A stretch of 34,237 nt of DNA from Candidatus Heimdallarchaeota archaeon LC_3 (GCA_001940645.1 MDVS01000060.1:1-34237), one strand, 5' to 3'. Shown: positions 9,179 to 18,310, counted from the stretch's first letter. A program made the numbers and translations. Notes: generated from the sequence alone by a model not told the origin.

Positions 9179-9907
9179 TTAAACCGGTTCTATTAATAAT
9201 AACAAAGTTTCTACTACATACAAAGGTAACGCATGATGATCCATTGAATTTTTTATTGGAAATTCCAATTTTTTTTTCCATTTTACTTTATAATTTATAA
9301 TTCGCAATAAATCTGCTAATTTTTTATTGAAATTTGAATGATATTTATGTAAAGATAAAATTGGACATCGTAATTTTGCTGCTTGCCTTAAAAAGACAAA
9401 ATCAATACCTTTTCTTTGAGTACCAAAAGGAGGATTCATAATAACAATGTTGATTTTATTATTAAGATTATTTAGTTGAAAAAATTCAATTTGTGAATGT
9501 ATCCATGAAAAAACTGGATTAGTTATGTTTTTATTATTTTTAGATTTAAAATTTTTCTCTTTTTGGCTGTACAGTTGATAAGAGAGAAACAAATTTAAAA
9601 AAAATTTCTCATTTTTCTTCAAGGATTGGAAAATTTCTCTATCACTGTCTATACCAATAATAGATTTTGCTCCTAGCCATGCAGCACAAAAAGATAATGA
9701 TCCTAATCCTACTCCCATATCTAAAACTATTTTATTATTGAAATCAATTGAATTAGAAAAAATTTCATTTAAAAGTGGAATAGGGGTTGAATATTGTTCT
9801 AAAGAAATTTTAGGAGATAAAATAGTTTGCGTGTTTTTAGTAAGGAAATTTAAAAAAGAATTAGGAAAAATAGACAACTTTTTTTCCTTTTTAGATGTAT
9901 TCAACAA
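9179..9907 (-). CDS. METTL5-like rRNA/DNA N6-adenine methyltransferase
   Basis: A Rossmann-fold SAM-dependent methyltransferase. Residues ~62-75 give motif I, VLDMGVGLGSLSF; residue ~157 begins the N6-adenine motif IV, NPPFGT; and a conserved HKYHSN block follows, as in METTL5-type proteins. In eukaryotes METTL5 methylates one adenine of 18S rRNA; archaeal members are presumed rRNA methylases by homology. A Lys/Asn-rich insertion (~residues 113-140) separates motif I from motif IV. The TTG start directly abuts the TAA stop of uS7, so translation is probably coupled, and the third position in a uS10-uS7 transcript supports a ribosomal target. It converges on SRP54 with a 24-nt gap. Confidence 0.82.
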   Translation of the reverse strand: MLNTSKKEKKLSIFPNSFLNFLTKNTQTILSPKISLEQYSTPIPLLNEIFSNSIDFNNKIVLDMGVGLGSLSFCAAWLGAKSIIGIDSDREIFQSLKKNEKFFLNLFLSYQLYSQKEKNFKSKNNKNITNPVFSWIHSQIEFFQLNNLNNKINIVIMNPPFGTQRKGIDFVFLRQAAKLRCPILSLHKYHSNFNKKLADLLRIINYKVKWKKKLEFPIKNSMDHHALPLYVVETLLLLIEPV

Positions 9908-10483
9908 TTATCTTGCTGCTAATGCCATTCTTTCAATATCTTGTTTCTTTTTTACAGCAAATGATCTGGAATCATTAGTTGAGGCAAAAATTATGCTCTC
10001 AGCAATTAATTCTTCAAGTGGTTTAATACTGTTAAATGATTCATTTTTTACTGATTGCGCAAGAAGTTTTAAACCAATATCTACTCTTCTCTGAGGAGCA
10101 GAATCTACAGCACTATGAAAAACAATTCCTCCATAGGAAATTCTTGTAGTTTCTTCTCGAGGTGCAGAGTTTATAATTGCATTAACCAACATTTGAACTG
10201 GATTATTTTCTGTTCTTAATTCAATTAACGTAAATGCTTTTTCAATAGCTAATAAAATTTTAAGTTTTTTTCCACAATTCCTTCCTGGGGCCATTAGTTT
10301 GTTTACTAATCTTTCAACAATATGTAAATATCCTTTATGAAATCTTTTATGTTCATGTCTTCCACCAGAATGAGGTAATAGACTTGGATGAAAATTTATA
10401 TATCTACTTAAGCCATCATCACTTATTTCGATGTTAGAACAATCCCATTTATTGAATAATAAAATATTTGTTAAATCTGTCAT
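9908..10483 (-). CDS. rps7: Ribosomal protein uS7
   Basis: Small-subunit head protein that binds the 3' major domain of 16S rRNA near the E site. The conserved segments include NPVQMLVNAIINSAPREE, RISYGGIVFHSAVDSAP and RRVDIGLKLLAQSVK, and the archaeal HKRF block is near residue 45. The C-terminus (KKKQDIERMALAAR) matches the family end. 191 residues is normal for archaea. ATG start. It follows uS10 by 26 nt; no elongation-factor genes lie between them, although archaea usually place EF-2 and EF-1A beside uS7 and uS10. Confidence 0.96.
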   Translation of the reverse strand: MTDLTNILLFNKWDCSNIEISDDGLSRYINFHPSLLPHSGGRHEHKRFHKGYLHIVERLVNKLMAPGRNCGKKLKILLAIEKAFTLIELRTENNPVQMLVNAIINSAPREETTRISYGGIVFHSAVDSAPQRRVDIGLKLLAQSVKNESFNSIKPLEELIAESIIFASTNDSRSFAVKKKQDIERMALAAR

Positions 10484-10509
10484 CTTTATTCTCCCAATGT
10501 AAACAAAAT

Positions 10510-10818
10510 TTAATTCATTAATTCTATTTCGACAAAAATTGATCTTGAAACATTCAAACGTATAATTTGACGCATAGTTCTTTCTTCTGCATCGATATCA
10601 ATTAATCTTTTATGAATTCTCATTTCATATTTTTCCCATGTTTGTGTTCCTTCACCACAGGGGGATTTTCTTGTAGGTACAACTAATTTTCTTGTGGGAA
10701 GATGGACTGGTCCTCGCATTCGCACACCTGTTCTATCAGCAATATTTCTCATTTCATCACAAATTGCGTCTAATTCTTTGTGACTATTACTCATCAATCG
10801 TATTCTTGCTACGGTCAT
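10510..10818 (-). CDS. rps10: Ribosomal protein uS10
   Basis: Small-subunit head protein. The archaeal/eukaryotic signature is present: ARIRLMSNSHKELDAIC, then GVRMRGPVHLPTRKL, TRKSPCGEGTQTWEKYEMRIHKRLIDI, and the C-terminal strand. I prefer the ATG at 10818 (102 aa): a GAGG lies 5 nt before it, and the upstream in-frame GTG at 10830 overlaps that site and would add four non-conserved residues. First gene of a uS10-uS7-METTL5 transcript. Confidence 0.95.
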   Translation of the reverse strand: MTVARIRLMSNSHKELDAICDEMRNIADRTGVRMRGPVHLPTRKLVVPTRKSPCGEGTQTWEKYEMRIHKRLIDIDAEERTMRQIIRLNVSRSIFVEIELMN

Positions 10819-11078
10819 TCGATTCCTCACAAATCAGAGATCTAAAGACATATTTATGTGAAATAAACCAAATACTCTTTCAACTGATTCATTTTTTTAC
10901 TCCAATAATATATTTAAAAATTTTCAAATGTCATTTTTTTATTATTAAAAATTTTAACTGATGAAAATTTAGCAACATACTTTTAATTAATGACTTTTTT
11001 TAAACCTACAATGAATATGTAAGAGTTTTTTATCTTCTTTCTTTTCTCTTTTCTCATAGATCAACATAAATCAGATAA
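10819..11078. promoter_or_regulatory. Intergenic region: promoter of the uS10 operon and end of TrmY transcript
   Basis: 260 nt between two minus-strand genes. On the minus strand the T-rich complement downstream of TrmY would be expected around 11040-11078, and a TATA-like AATATATT-type stretch lies at 10905-10915 upstream of uS10. Nothing else is recognisable. Confidence 0.35.
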
Positions 11079-11651
11079 TTACACTTTTTTATCTAATAAA
11101 TAATTAATTATAGATATACATTGAGAGGTTAGATAAACACGATTTCCTACAGAAACTTTCCTTTCTTCAGAAAATAAGCCTATTTCTTCATTGGCAAGTC
11201 CAATATGATCACCTAATAAGAAAATATTGTTTATGAATAACTTTTTTTCAATTTTTTGACCCGATAAATCCAGAACATTACAATTTGGAAACAAATTAAC
11301 AATTTCAGTCCATTTTCCAGGTTTAAAATTAACTCCATTTATATTTTTACCAGAAAATACTTTTTTTAGCATTCCCGCTTGCGATCTTTCATCAGGATTT
11401 AATCCTTTAATTTCATTTCCCTTAATTATTATTTTCTTTCCATAAGATTGGAAATAAACTATTAATTCATTATCTTTCCGAAAACTTTCTTTACCCCCTC
11501 CTAAGAAAAAAACGCTAGTGATGACTCTACATAATAAATCCAAACGTCCCGGTCCAGATAAATTATTAAGATTTAGATTAGGATCTGGATTCGCTTTTTT
11601 TAACAGAAGAACAAAGATCCTTTTTTTTGAATTAAGTTTCTTTTCAATAAT
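11079..11651 (-). CDS. trmY: tRNA pseudouridine(54) N1-methyltransferase TrmY, non-standard start
   Basis: SPOUT-class enzyme that methylates pseudouridine 54 of archaeal tRNA to N1-methylpseudouridine. Family hallmarks are clear: an N-terminal strand RIFVLLLKKANPDP, LNNLSGPGRLDLLCRV, LNPDERSQAGMLKK, and the SAM-binding knot LLGDHIGLANEE followed by the C-terminal SQCISIINYLLD. The conserved N-terminus requires codons well upstream of the first in-frame TTG (11543), yet between that TTG and an in-frame TAG (11664-11666) there is no ATG, GTG or TTG. A strong AGGAGG overlaps the TAG, and 8 nt after it lies ATT at 11651, which I take as the start (191 codons). Alternatives are readthrough of the UAG from an ATG at 11732, or an indel in the A8 run near 11612-11619. 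Last gene of the aIF2-beta transcript. Confidence 0.85.
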   Translation of the reverse strand: MIEKKLNSKKRIFVLLLKKANPDPNLNLNNLSGPGRLDLLCRVITSVFFLGGGKESFRKDNELIVYFQSYGKKIIIKGNEIKGLNPDERSQAGMLKKVFSGKNINGVNFKPGKWTEIVNLFPNCNVLDLSGQKIEKKLFINNIFLLGDHIGLANEEIGLFSEERKVSVGNRVYLTSQCISIINYLLDKKV

Positions 11652-11738
11652 TTGAAGATCCTCCTAATAAACGTCAGAAGTTGCAATTATTGTCATTTTT
11701 TCATCAAAATCCATCAAATGCCTTGTCATCATACGTTG

Positions 11739-12860
11739 TTAGGTATCAGAACCAAAAAAATTGAAATATATATAATTATGCAGGTTTTCTTCCTGTTCAT
11801 AAATAAATCCTTCTAATGTATCATCAGAAAATATTTTCGGGTCTTTAATTAGTTTTTCTTCAAATTCTTGGTAAGTATCAAGATCCATTAAGTTAATAGT
11901 CTTGTTATATTTATCCATATTAATTATCTGGAATTTTTTAAATTTGTCCAATGGTAAAAATAAATGATAAGTGTTATCCCAGAAGATATCGTTATTTATT
12001 TCGGTAAATTCTCCTTTAAAGTAATTGTATCCAAAAGATCTAGTACCATTAATTGTAATAATTTGAATTAAAGTTTTTGGACCTTTAATTACATCGCCAG
12101 GTTTGTATGATGGCAAACGGGCTGATATTACTAATCGTAATTTCGATTTTGATTTTACATGATCATAACTTATTGTTTCATCGGTTTTAATATTTTGGGT
12201 TGCTAACTTAGCATTTAATTCATGTGCAATTATTTCAACTGGATTCTTGCTAGAAAAACTTAAATCTATTCCTTCTTTTAATTTATCAATTTTTACAGGT
12301 AAAAAATCGATTTTTTTATCCTTAGTATTTCTTCTTACATATTCCTCAAGTATTTCATCAATTTCTTTTTGCCACAGCTTGATTCCTCTTATTTGCAATT
12401 TACCCAGTATGGCAGAGGGTTCCCCTATGTTTTGACAATGAATACAGAATTTATATTTAAAATAAACAATTAAAGATTCTTTAAATTCTATTTCAGGTAA
12501 AAATGGATCAGGCAGCCCTTTTACTTCTAAGATTATCTCATGTTTATCTTGAAGTGACTCGAAAAAATCATGAATAGTATCAATTTGAGTTATTTTAGTT
12601 TTTATTGATGAAATTCCTTTTGAAAATTTATATTTTTTTTGAATAACGCTTCCTATTGTACTTTCTAATTTATCTAATTTTTTTTCAATTGGTAATTGTT
12701 TATCCCAGTTTCCTGAAACCCCTACAGGTGTTAAACAATTTTTACATATAGTTATTTTTATTCTATTCCTATTTAATATTATGGGATGAGATTGAAGATA
12801 ACAATCTTGGCACAAAAAATTAAATCTCTTTTTATTTTTGCCACATTGAATACAGGACAT
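11739..12860 (-). CDS. nmd3: NMD3-like ribosomal export/assembly protein
   Basis: Archaeal homologue of eukaryotic NMD3, the 60S export adaptor; in archaea it is thought to act in large-subunit assembly. The N-terminal treble-clef zinc region is intact (CIQCGKNKKRFNFLCQDC, then ICKNCLTPVG and FCIHCQNIGEPS). The middle shows the eIF5A-like and RNase H-like portions, including ISARLPSYKPGDVI. 373 residues is usual for archaea. It lies 19 nt downstream of DUF424 and 87 nt upstream of the TrmY start in one minus-strand cluster. ATG start. Confidence 0.93.
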   Translation of the reverse strand: MSCIQCGKNKKRFNFLCQDCYLQSHPIILNRNRIKITICKNCLTPVGVSGNWDKQLPIEKKLDKLESTIGSVIQKKYKFSKGISSIKTKITQIDTIHDFFESLQDKHEIILEVKGLPDPFLPEIEFKESLIVYFKYKFCIHCQNIGEPSAILGKLQIRGIKLWQKEIDEILEEYVRRNTKDKKIDFLPVKIDKLKEGIDLSFSSKNPVEIIAHELNAKLATQNIKTDETISYDHVKSKSKLRLVISARLPSYKPGDVIKGPKTLIQIITINGTRSFGYNYFKGEFTEINNDIFWDNTYHLFLPLDKFKKFQIINMDKYNKTINLMDLDTYQEFEEKLIKDPKIFSDDTLEGFIYEQEENLHNYIYFNFFGSDT

Positions 12861-12879
12861 AATCTACAACCCTTGTTTG

Positions 12880-13236
12880 CTAAATCCTTATCATTAATAA
12901 GTGAGGAACTCTCTTTTTTTTTTCTCTATCAATTATCCATAATAATGAATGTTTGTGAGCAATTCCTAGTTTTACAGCATAATATGCTAACGAACCAACA
13001 ATATTACAATTAGGATAAGATTTAATTAGCTCTAAACCCTCTGGTATTGTGATTAATTCTCCCTGATAAAATGATGGATTCACAGAAAGTGAAACATTTT
13101 TTTCTTTATCTTTGAATGTTTTTCCAATTAAATCTGGATCAGCAAAAGCAATAATTTTTTTTTCAAATGTTAAATGAACTTTAAAGTAAACAGATTTGTT
13201 TCTTAACGAAACAAATTCTTTTTTATTTTCAACCAT
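12880..13236 (-). CDS. DUF424 family protein
   Basis: Small archaeal protein of unknown biochemical function, regularly found between aIF2-beta and NMD3. Conserved features seen here are IAFADPDLIGKTFKD, the central LSVNPSFYQGE, and the segment NIVGSLAYYAVKLGIAHKHSLLWI. No cysteines, no membrane segment. ATG start; 26 nt after aIF2-beta and 19 nt before NMD3, so it is very likely co-transcribed. Genome context suggests a translation or ribosome-assembly role, but that is inference. Confidence 0.88.
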   Translation of the reverse strand: MVENKKEFVSLRNKSVYFKVHLTFEKKIIAFADPDLIGKTFKDKEKNVSLSVNPSFYQGELITIPEGLELIKSYPNCNIVGSLAYYAVKLGIAHKHSLLWIIDREKKKRVPHLLMIRI

Positions 13237-13262
13237 GAAACCGAAATTGCCTCTATAAAAGA

Positions 13263-13667
13263 TTATTTCACTGAATGTCTCGCACCACAGGCTTCACATA
13301 CTAAGATTAAAAGCCGATCATCCTTTACAAGCTTAGTATCTGGTTTATTGCATTCAGGACAAATTACATACATCTTAACATAGGTCGATAATTGTTTATT
13401 TATACTGGACCCAGTAAATTTTCCCTGGAAAATAAGTCTTCCTCCTTCTTCAGAAATTGATGTAGCGAATTCTCTAGCCATTAATTTAATGAAGTGTTCA
13501 TCACGTCTAATTCTTTTTGTAACATCCTTCCAATTAGTAATATAAGTCTTATTTCCTTCAACAAATGATGTTATTTTCGGAATTACAAACCGAGATTTTT
13601 CAAATACTTCCTTTGGAAGTTGTTTTCGTGCTCTTGCTAATAAAGTTAAATATTGATCTTTTTCCAT
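13263..13667 (-). CDS. aif2b: Translation initiation factor aIF2 subunit beta
   Basis: Part of the heterotrimeric aIF2 that carries initiator Met-tRNA to the 30S subunit. The protein begins with the gamma-contacting helix (YLTLLARARKQLPKEVF), has the central alpha-beta domain (RRDEHFIKLMAREFATS and GGRLIFQGKF) and a complete C-terminal zinc ribbon CPEC...CEAC (about residues 108-130). 134 residues is the usual size. ATG start. It heads the aIF2-beta - DUF424 - NMD3 - TrmY cluster and diverges from the NOP2/Sun methylase over about 200 nt. Confidence 0.96.
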   Translation of the reverse strand: MEKDQYLTLLARARKQLPKEVFEKSRFVIPKITSFVEGNKTYITNWKDVTKRIRRDEHFIKLMAREFATSISEEGGRLIFQGKFTGSSINKQLSTYVKMYVICPECNKPDTKLVKDDRLLILVCEACGARHSVK

Positions 13668-13845
13668 AGTAAATCGGTATCCGAGATATGTTGAAATTGT
13701 ATTTAGATATGTTTTATTACTTAGATTTAATTTAATGTTAATATAACTAATTATAAATGTATTTAGATTCTAATAAATTAGAGATATATCTCTCATGAGA
13801 TAAGTTCAGAATATCTTTAGTTTTTAAATATAATTAGTTCGAAAA

Positions 13846-13855
13846 TTTATAAATA
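13846..13855 (+). promoter_or_regulatory. TATA box of the NOP2/Sun gene; probable leaderless transcript
   Basis: TTTATAAATA preceded by an A-rich GAAAA, as in an archaeal BRE/TATA pair. Its centre is about 25 nt before the GTG at 13875, which is where transcription should begin, so the mRNA would have almost no 5' leader. No good ribosome binding site is present, in agreement. Confidence 0.55.
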
Positions 13856-13874
13856 AAAAGGATTAGTATTAGTA

Positions 13875-15260
13875 GTGCAAACTGGTTTAAATTCCCATAA
13901 TGATCTCCCTCGTGAAGAAATAGCTGCAGATTGTTTAGTTCAATTAACAATAAAAAAATATTCTCCAAGAAAAGCACTAAAAACATTAGGAATTATTGAT
14001 AAATCCATAGAATACCCTGCTGTATTTGCTTTAGTTACTGAAGTTGTAAGACGGGATAATACACTAAAAAGAATTGCAAACTCTATTATTCTTGATATAT
14101 TTACCAATGAACCTCGATTTAATTCATCCTTGAAATTTTTTCCCCTATTTGTTCAGAAACTAATCATAATTGGAACTTATAGGACCATACTGGAAGATCC
14201 TTTACAAAAGTTTCCACTAGTAACTTCATGTATTATAAATATCGTTAAAAGAAGAAATTTTCAACAATGGCTTAAATATATTAAGAAATTCTTTCATGAA
14301 TTAGAAAAATTCGATTTTCTTAAGTGGGTCTCTCATATTAAAGACCCTTTAGATCGAATTGTTATCGAAACTTCTATGCCAACATGGTTGACCAGATCAT
14401 TGTTAAAGAACAGTGATTATGAAGAAGTTAAGGATATTCTTTCTTATTTAAATTATCAACCTCCCATTTATATACGGTTAAATAGTTTGAAGGATAAAGA
14501 AGTAGTATTTCAGGAATTGAAGGAGAATAATATTCAATATACTGAAGATCCTAATTTTTCAAATATTTTTCGAATAAAATATTTAGGAAAAGCTAGACTT
14601 CCCAACCTTAATTCATATAAAAAGGGCCATTTCTTTATTCAATCACGTACAAGTGCTTATATTCCTTTAATTATTGATCCAAGTCCAGAAGATATCATTT
14701 TAGATACTTGTGCATCCCCGGGTGGAAAAACTACTCTTTTAGCAGATTTAATGGGAAATAACGGAAAAATTTATGCATTTGAAGTTAATAAAGAACGTTT
14801 TAATGAATTAAACAAAAATATTTCTAAATTTAATGTTAAAAATGTCGAAAGCCAATGTGCAGATATTAGGACGATTACTGATTTAGAACAACAAGATATA
14901 ATAATGATCGATGCTCCATGTTCAGGTACGGGTACACTAGCTTCTAGACCATACATCAAATGGCTTTTATCAAAACAAAAGATAAAATTTTACAGTAAAC
15001 TACAATTAGAAATAATTACTTCAGCTTCGAAATTTTTAAAACCAGAGACTGGTAGATTATATTATATTACCTGTTCTTTATTGCCAGAAGAGAATGAAGA
15101 TATTATTAAACTTTTTTTAGAATCGACAAATGAGAATTTTGTACCCATCCCATTAAAATATAAATTTGGTAGAAGTTTACCATATAACGGTCAACGATTA
15201 CTCCCTCATATAATGGAATCAGAAGGGTTCACTATTTTTTGTTTGAAAAGATTAAAGTGA
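13875..15260 (+). CDS. NOP2/Sun (RsmB-type) RNA m5C methyltransferase with NusB-like N-terminal domain
   Basis: SAM-dependent enzyme that makes 5-methylcytosine in rRNA or tRNA. The first ~170 residues resemble the NusB/RsmB RNA-binding domain (ALVTEVVRRDNTLKRIANSIIL). The catalytic domain shows FFIQSRTSAYIPL, motif I DTCASPGGKTTLLADLM, motif IV DAPCSGTGTLASRP and motif VI YYITCSLLPEENE, so both cysteines used by this family (PCS and TCS) are present. 461 residues. GTG start with a TATA box 25 nt upstream. The target base cannot be read from sequence. It converges with PolB across 28 nt. Confidence 0.93.
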   Translation: MQTGLNSHNDLPREEIAADCLVQLTIKKYSPRKALKTLGIIDKSIEYPAVFALVTEVVRRDNTLKRIANSIILDIFTNEPRFNSSLKFFPLFVQKLIIIGTYRTILEDPLQKFPLVTSCIINIVKRRNFQQWLKYIKKFFHELEKFDFLKWVSHIKDPLDRIVIETSMPTWLTRSLLKNSDYEEVKDILSYLNYQPPIYIRLNSLKDKEVVFQELKENNIQYTEDPNFSNIFRIKYLGKARLPNLNSYKKGHFFIQSRTSAYIPLIIDPSPEDIILDTCASPGGKTTLLADLMGNNGKIYAFEVNKERFNELNKNISKFNVKNVESQCADIRTITDLEQQDIIMIDAPCSGTGTLASRPYIKWLLSKQKIKFYSKLQLEIITSASKFLKPETGRLYYITCSLLPEENEDIIKLFLESTNENFVPIPLKYKFGRSLPYNGQRLLPHIMESEGFTIFCLKRLK

Positions 15261-15288
15261 AATAATAATTTAGGACAGGGTAGTTCAC

Positions 15289-18186
15289 TTAAAAGAATTT
15301 TCTGAGATCTACTTTTTTATGTCGTAATCCTTCAAAATCTATCCCCAAAGATTCTAAAATTTGATTAAAAGTTGTATGAACATGACTTTTATAGGATTCT
15401 ATATCAATGCCTAGACCTTTTTCAGCCAATTCTAATGGATATGGTTCGTTTAATGTTTTTATAAATTGAATAAACATGCCGGGTTGTATTTGATAATTCT
15501 TATTTCCTTGACTTCTTCTGTGATCTTCAAGTTTTCTGGCAGCTTCGACATGTTGAACCTTAGATGAATATTCTTTTGTGAATTTAGTCATTTGTATAGT
15601 AAAAGCTAATTCAGACGCTGTATAACCTTCTGGATTTTCCTCTAAACTTTTTGATTTATCTAATCTAGAATAACATTCTTTTACAATATTTTCTATTTCT
15701 TTCAAATAAAGTTTGAAATCATCTTGCGTTTCAATCTTCTGTAGTTCCATTCCTACTTTGTTAAATGCTTCTTGAATAAACTTTGGAGTATTGCTTTTTT
15801 TTCCTACTAAACCTTTGATGTCTAAATTTCCATTCGATAAAACACCTAAGTAATTTTTTTTCCTAGTTGATAATGCTATGAATCTATAAATTTTGTCAAT
15901 TTCAAGAGAAATTCCTAAATTTTTATCACTCCAAGTGATTAAATCCTCAATTTGGTCGGTACTGGTAGATTTTACAAATACAGAGTCAGTGTCTCCATAT
16001 AAAACCTCAATATTCATTTCATTACATTTTTCGACAGTTTTTTGAATCACAAATCTACCTACAGAAGTTGTTGCCTCAGCAGCTGCCAAACAATAAAACG
16101 CAAAAAATTCTGCTCCTAAAACGCCATATGCAGCATTAATTAGAACTTTTAAGGACTTTTCCACTACACCATAAAAAGATGAAAATGGATGTGTACTATC
16201 TTTTGCTAAGATCTTAAACCATTTTACTCTTATATCCTTAAGAAATCCAAATAAAAGTGAGAATATACCAATTTCTTTAACGCATGAATAATAAGATGTA
16301 CCAGGTATAAGATTCTGTCTACATTCAGTATGACCACAATTTATAGTTTCATAAGACAAATTTCGTGAACTTATTATACTTGGATACAAGCTAGCAAAGT
16401 CTAATACGGTTATTTCAAAATGTACACCTGGTTTTGGCTCAAGCACCTCAGCGCCTTGAAATTTTTTATTTTTACTTAAAGCTTCACTTTGAGCATTTAC
16501 ACCTTTAACACGCGCAATTTCTCTACTATTTGGGATTAAATATTTTCTAGATCTATGCTCATAATATAAAAAGTACATTAACCATGAAGAAACTCTTTTG
16601 TTAACTAATTCATCTATGGGAATATGGCAGATCCTGCAAAGCAATATCATTAATTTCCAAGTAGAATAATTATCCCCAATTATCAGATCTAATGTAATCT
16701 TAGTATCATTCCAACAATAATAGATTAAATCTGATAACGATAAATTCGATATTTCTCCCTCCACTTCAATTTTTTTGTTATTAGTGAGACTAGAAACAAT
16801 CTCTCCTAAACTTGATTTCTTATATTTTCCAGAATAAGCATAGGTTTTAATTGCGGGATTGTTATACCATTTGAATAGGTCAATATGTATACAATTCTCA
16901 ATTGTTCCTGTTTTGTTCCTTCCATTATATTTGAATATAGAATTTCGAATGTTTTTGTTTTTCATTCTATTAGTTAAGTATTGAATATCAAAGTCGTCAC
17001 CATTAAACGTAATAATAATTGGATAATTAATCAATAGAGAATTTAGAGCATTTAATAATTCCTTCTCACTCGAAAACAAACGAATTTCAGCGGAATCTGG
17101 TAATTTAGAATGTCGCTCATTAGAATTGCCTGATTTGTCCTCCAATGCGAGAATTAAACTCCTTTTTTTGTTCGAAAAAATTGAAACACAGATTACTGGA
17201 TATCGTGCTGTATCTGCTCTAGGAAACTGCCTTGGTGGGTTTTCAACTTCGATATCTAATGAAGCAAGCAATAATTCATCAGTAGGGATATGCTCCGTAA
17301 AAAAAGGTAGAAACTCTGGAATTAAACTTGAATAGTTTTTATTTTTTTCAAAACCTTTAAGAATATCGTCTTCCTTCTTGTTTACTGGTATTTCATTTTT
17401 TCTAGATGTTACTAGAGTAATTTCATTATTATTTGAATAATAATTTAATCCCGGGACTATTTTTGTGTCAAAAATCCAATTTAAGTGGTATCTAATTTCG
17501 CTTTCATAAGTTTCGATATTTTTCGATCGAAATATATCTCGAATTGGAGGAACGTCTGCTGGTGTTCTAACAGTAACTCTAGTCATTTGACTAGATGAAA
17601 AAATCAAACGATCTTGTAAATATATTTGATCTATGCTAGTTATTTTGGCAAATGATAATTCTTTGTTCTTATAATAATCAATAAAACTTAGTATTTCATT
17701 TATTGGTTTTTTTACAATGAAATAGGGACGATGATTAGTATGATCTTCAACAAATTTTAGTGAGTGTAAAATCGTATCATAAAAAACCATTTCTGCCTTG
17801 TTTTTCAAACCATTATAACGAACGCTCAACAAAAAAAGAGGATTATTACTCATTTCTGATTTTGGAATTACTTCCTTCTTTTCAAGAACTTCCACGCTAC
17901 TTTTCATATTTATCTTTTTTTCTTGGATTTCTTCTTTTAATTGAATTTCAGACTTTATTGGGTTTATGGGCTTGTCTATGGGTCGATTTTCCTTTATATT
18001 CCTAATTTCTTTCTTTTTGTTTGATAGTTCATATTTTTTAATTGTTTTTTCCTTTTTTTCCTTATTTATCTTGTTATCTAGACTTGGTTTTGATTCCTTC
18101 TTTTCTTGAATTTTTTTTTCTTCTTTTTTTTTAGGAATAAATGATAATAGTTTCTTCTTTGAACTTTTAGATGAAGATTTTTTCAT
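15289..18186 (-). CDS. polB: Family-B DNA polymerase with Lys-rich N-terminal extension
   Basis: DNA-directed DNA polymerase with 3'-5' proofreading. About 110 N-terminal residues are a Lys/Glu-rich, probably disordered extension. The exonuclease domain has Exo I SLDIEVE, Exo II TFNGDDFD and Exo III YYCWNDTK (all acidic residues present). The polymerase domain has motif A DFASLYPSI, motif B KVLINAAYGVLGAE and motif C YGDTDSVF with both catalytic aspartates, followed by TRKKNYLG. In motif B the usual NSxYG is NAAYG. 965 residues. ATG start. The enzyme appears active on both counts; whether it is the main replicase cannot be decided here, since archaea often have several PolBs. Convergent with the NOP2/Sun gene. 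Confidence 0.95.
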   Translation of the reverse strand: MKKSSSKSSKKKLLSFIPKKKEEKKIQEKKESKPSLDNKINKEKKEKTIKKYELSNKKKEIRNIKENRPIDKPINPIKSEIQLKEEIQEKKINMKSSVEVLEKKEVIPKSEMSNNPLFLLSVRYNGLKNKAEMVFYDTILHSLKFVEDHTNHRPYFIVKKPINEILSFIDYYKNKELSFAKITSIDQIYLQDRLIFSSSQMTRVTVRTPADVPPIRDIFRSKNIETYESEIRYHLNWIFDTKIVPGLNYYSNNNEITLVTSRKNEIPVNKKEDDILKGFEKNKNYSSLIPEFLPFFTEHIPTDELLLASLDIEVENPPRQFPRADTARYPVICVSIFSNKKRSLILALEDKSGNSNERHSKLPDSAEIRLFSSEKELLNALNSLLINYPIIITFNGDDFDIQYLTNRMKNKNIRNSIFKYNGRNKTGTIENCIHIDLFKWYNNPAIKTYAYSGKYKKSSLGEIVSSLTNNKKIEVEGEISNLSLSDLIYYCWNDTKITLDLIIGDNYSTWKLMILLCRICHIPIDELVNKRVSSWLMYFLYYEHRSRKYLIPNSREIARVKGVNAQSEALSKNKKFQGAEVLEPKPGVHFEITVLDFASLYPSIISSRNLSYETINCGHTECRQNLIPGTSYYSCVKEIGIFSLLFGFLKDIRVKWFKILAKDSTHPFSSFYGVVEKSLKVLINAAYGVLGAEFFAFYCLAAAEATTSVGRFVIQKTVEKCNEMNIEVLYGDTDSVFVKSTSTDQIEDLITWSDKNLGISLEIDKIYRFIALSTRKKNYLGVLSNGNLDIKGLVGKKSNTPKFIQEAFNKVGMELQKIETQDDFKLYLKEIENIVKECYSRLDKSKSLEENPEGYTASELAFTIQMTKFTKEYSSKVQHVEAARKLEDHRRSQGNKNYQIQPGMFIQFIKTLNEPYPLELAEKGLGIDIESYKSHVHTTFNQILESLGIDFEGLRHKKVDLRKFF

Positions 18187-18310
18187 ATAATCTCTCTTAC
18201 ATTTAATTATAAATAGAAATTATTAAATTTGTCTAGTAAATCTTACTAATTTTTGATTTAATATACTAACAAGTCACTTTTATACAAAATTAAAATGATT
18301 AGCATTAATT

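Noticed and set aside
11664..11666. Pyrrolysine coding by the in-frame UAG before trmY
   Set aside because: TrmY homologues do not extend this far upstream, a ribosome binding site overlaps the UAG, and no pyl genes are in the window; AUU initiation is simpler. Kept only as an alternative in the finding.
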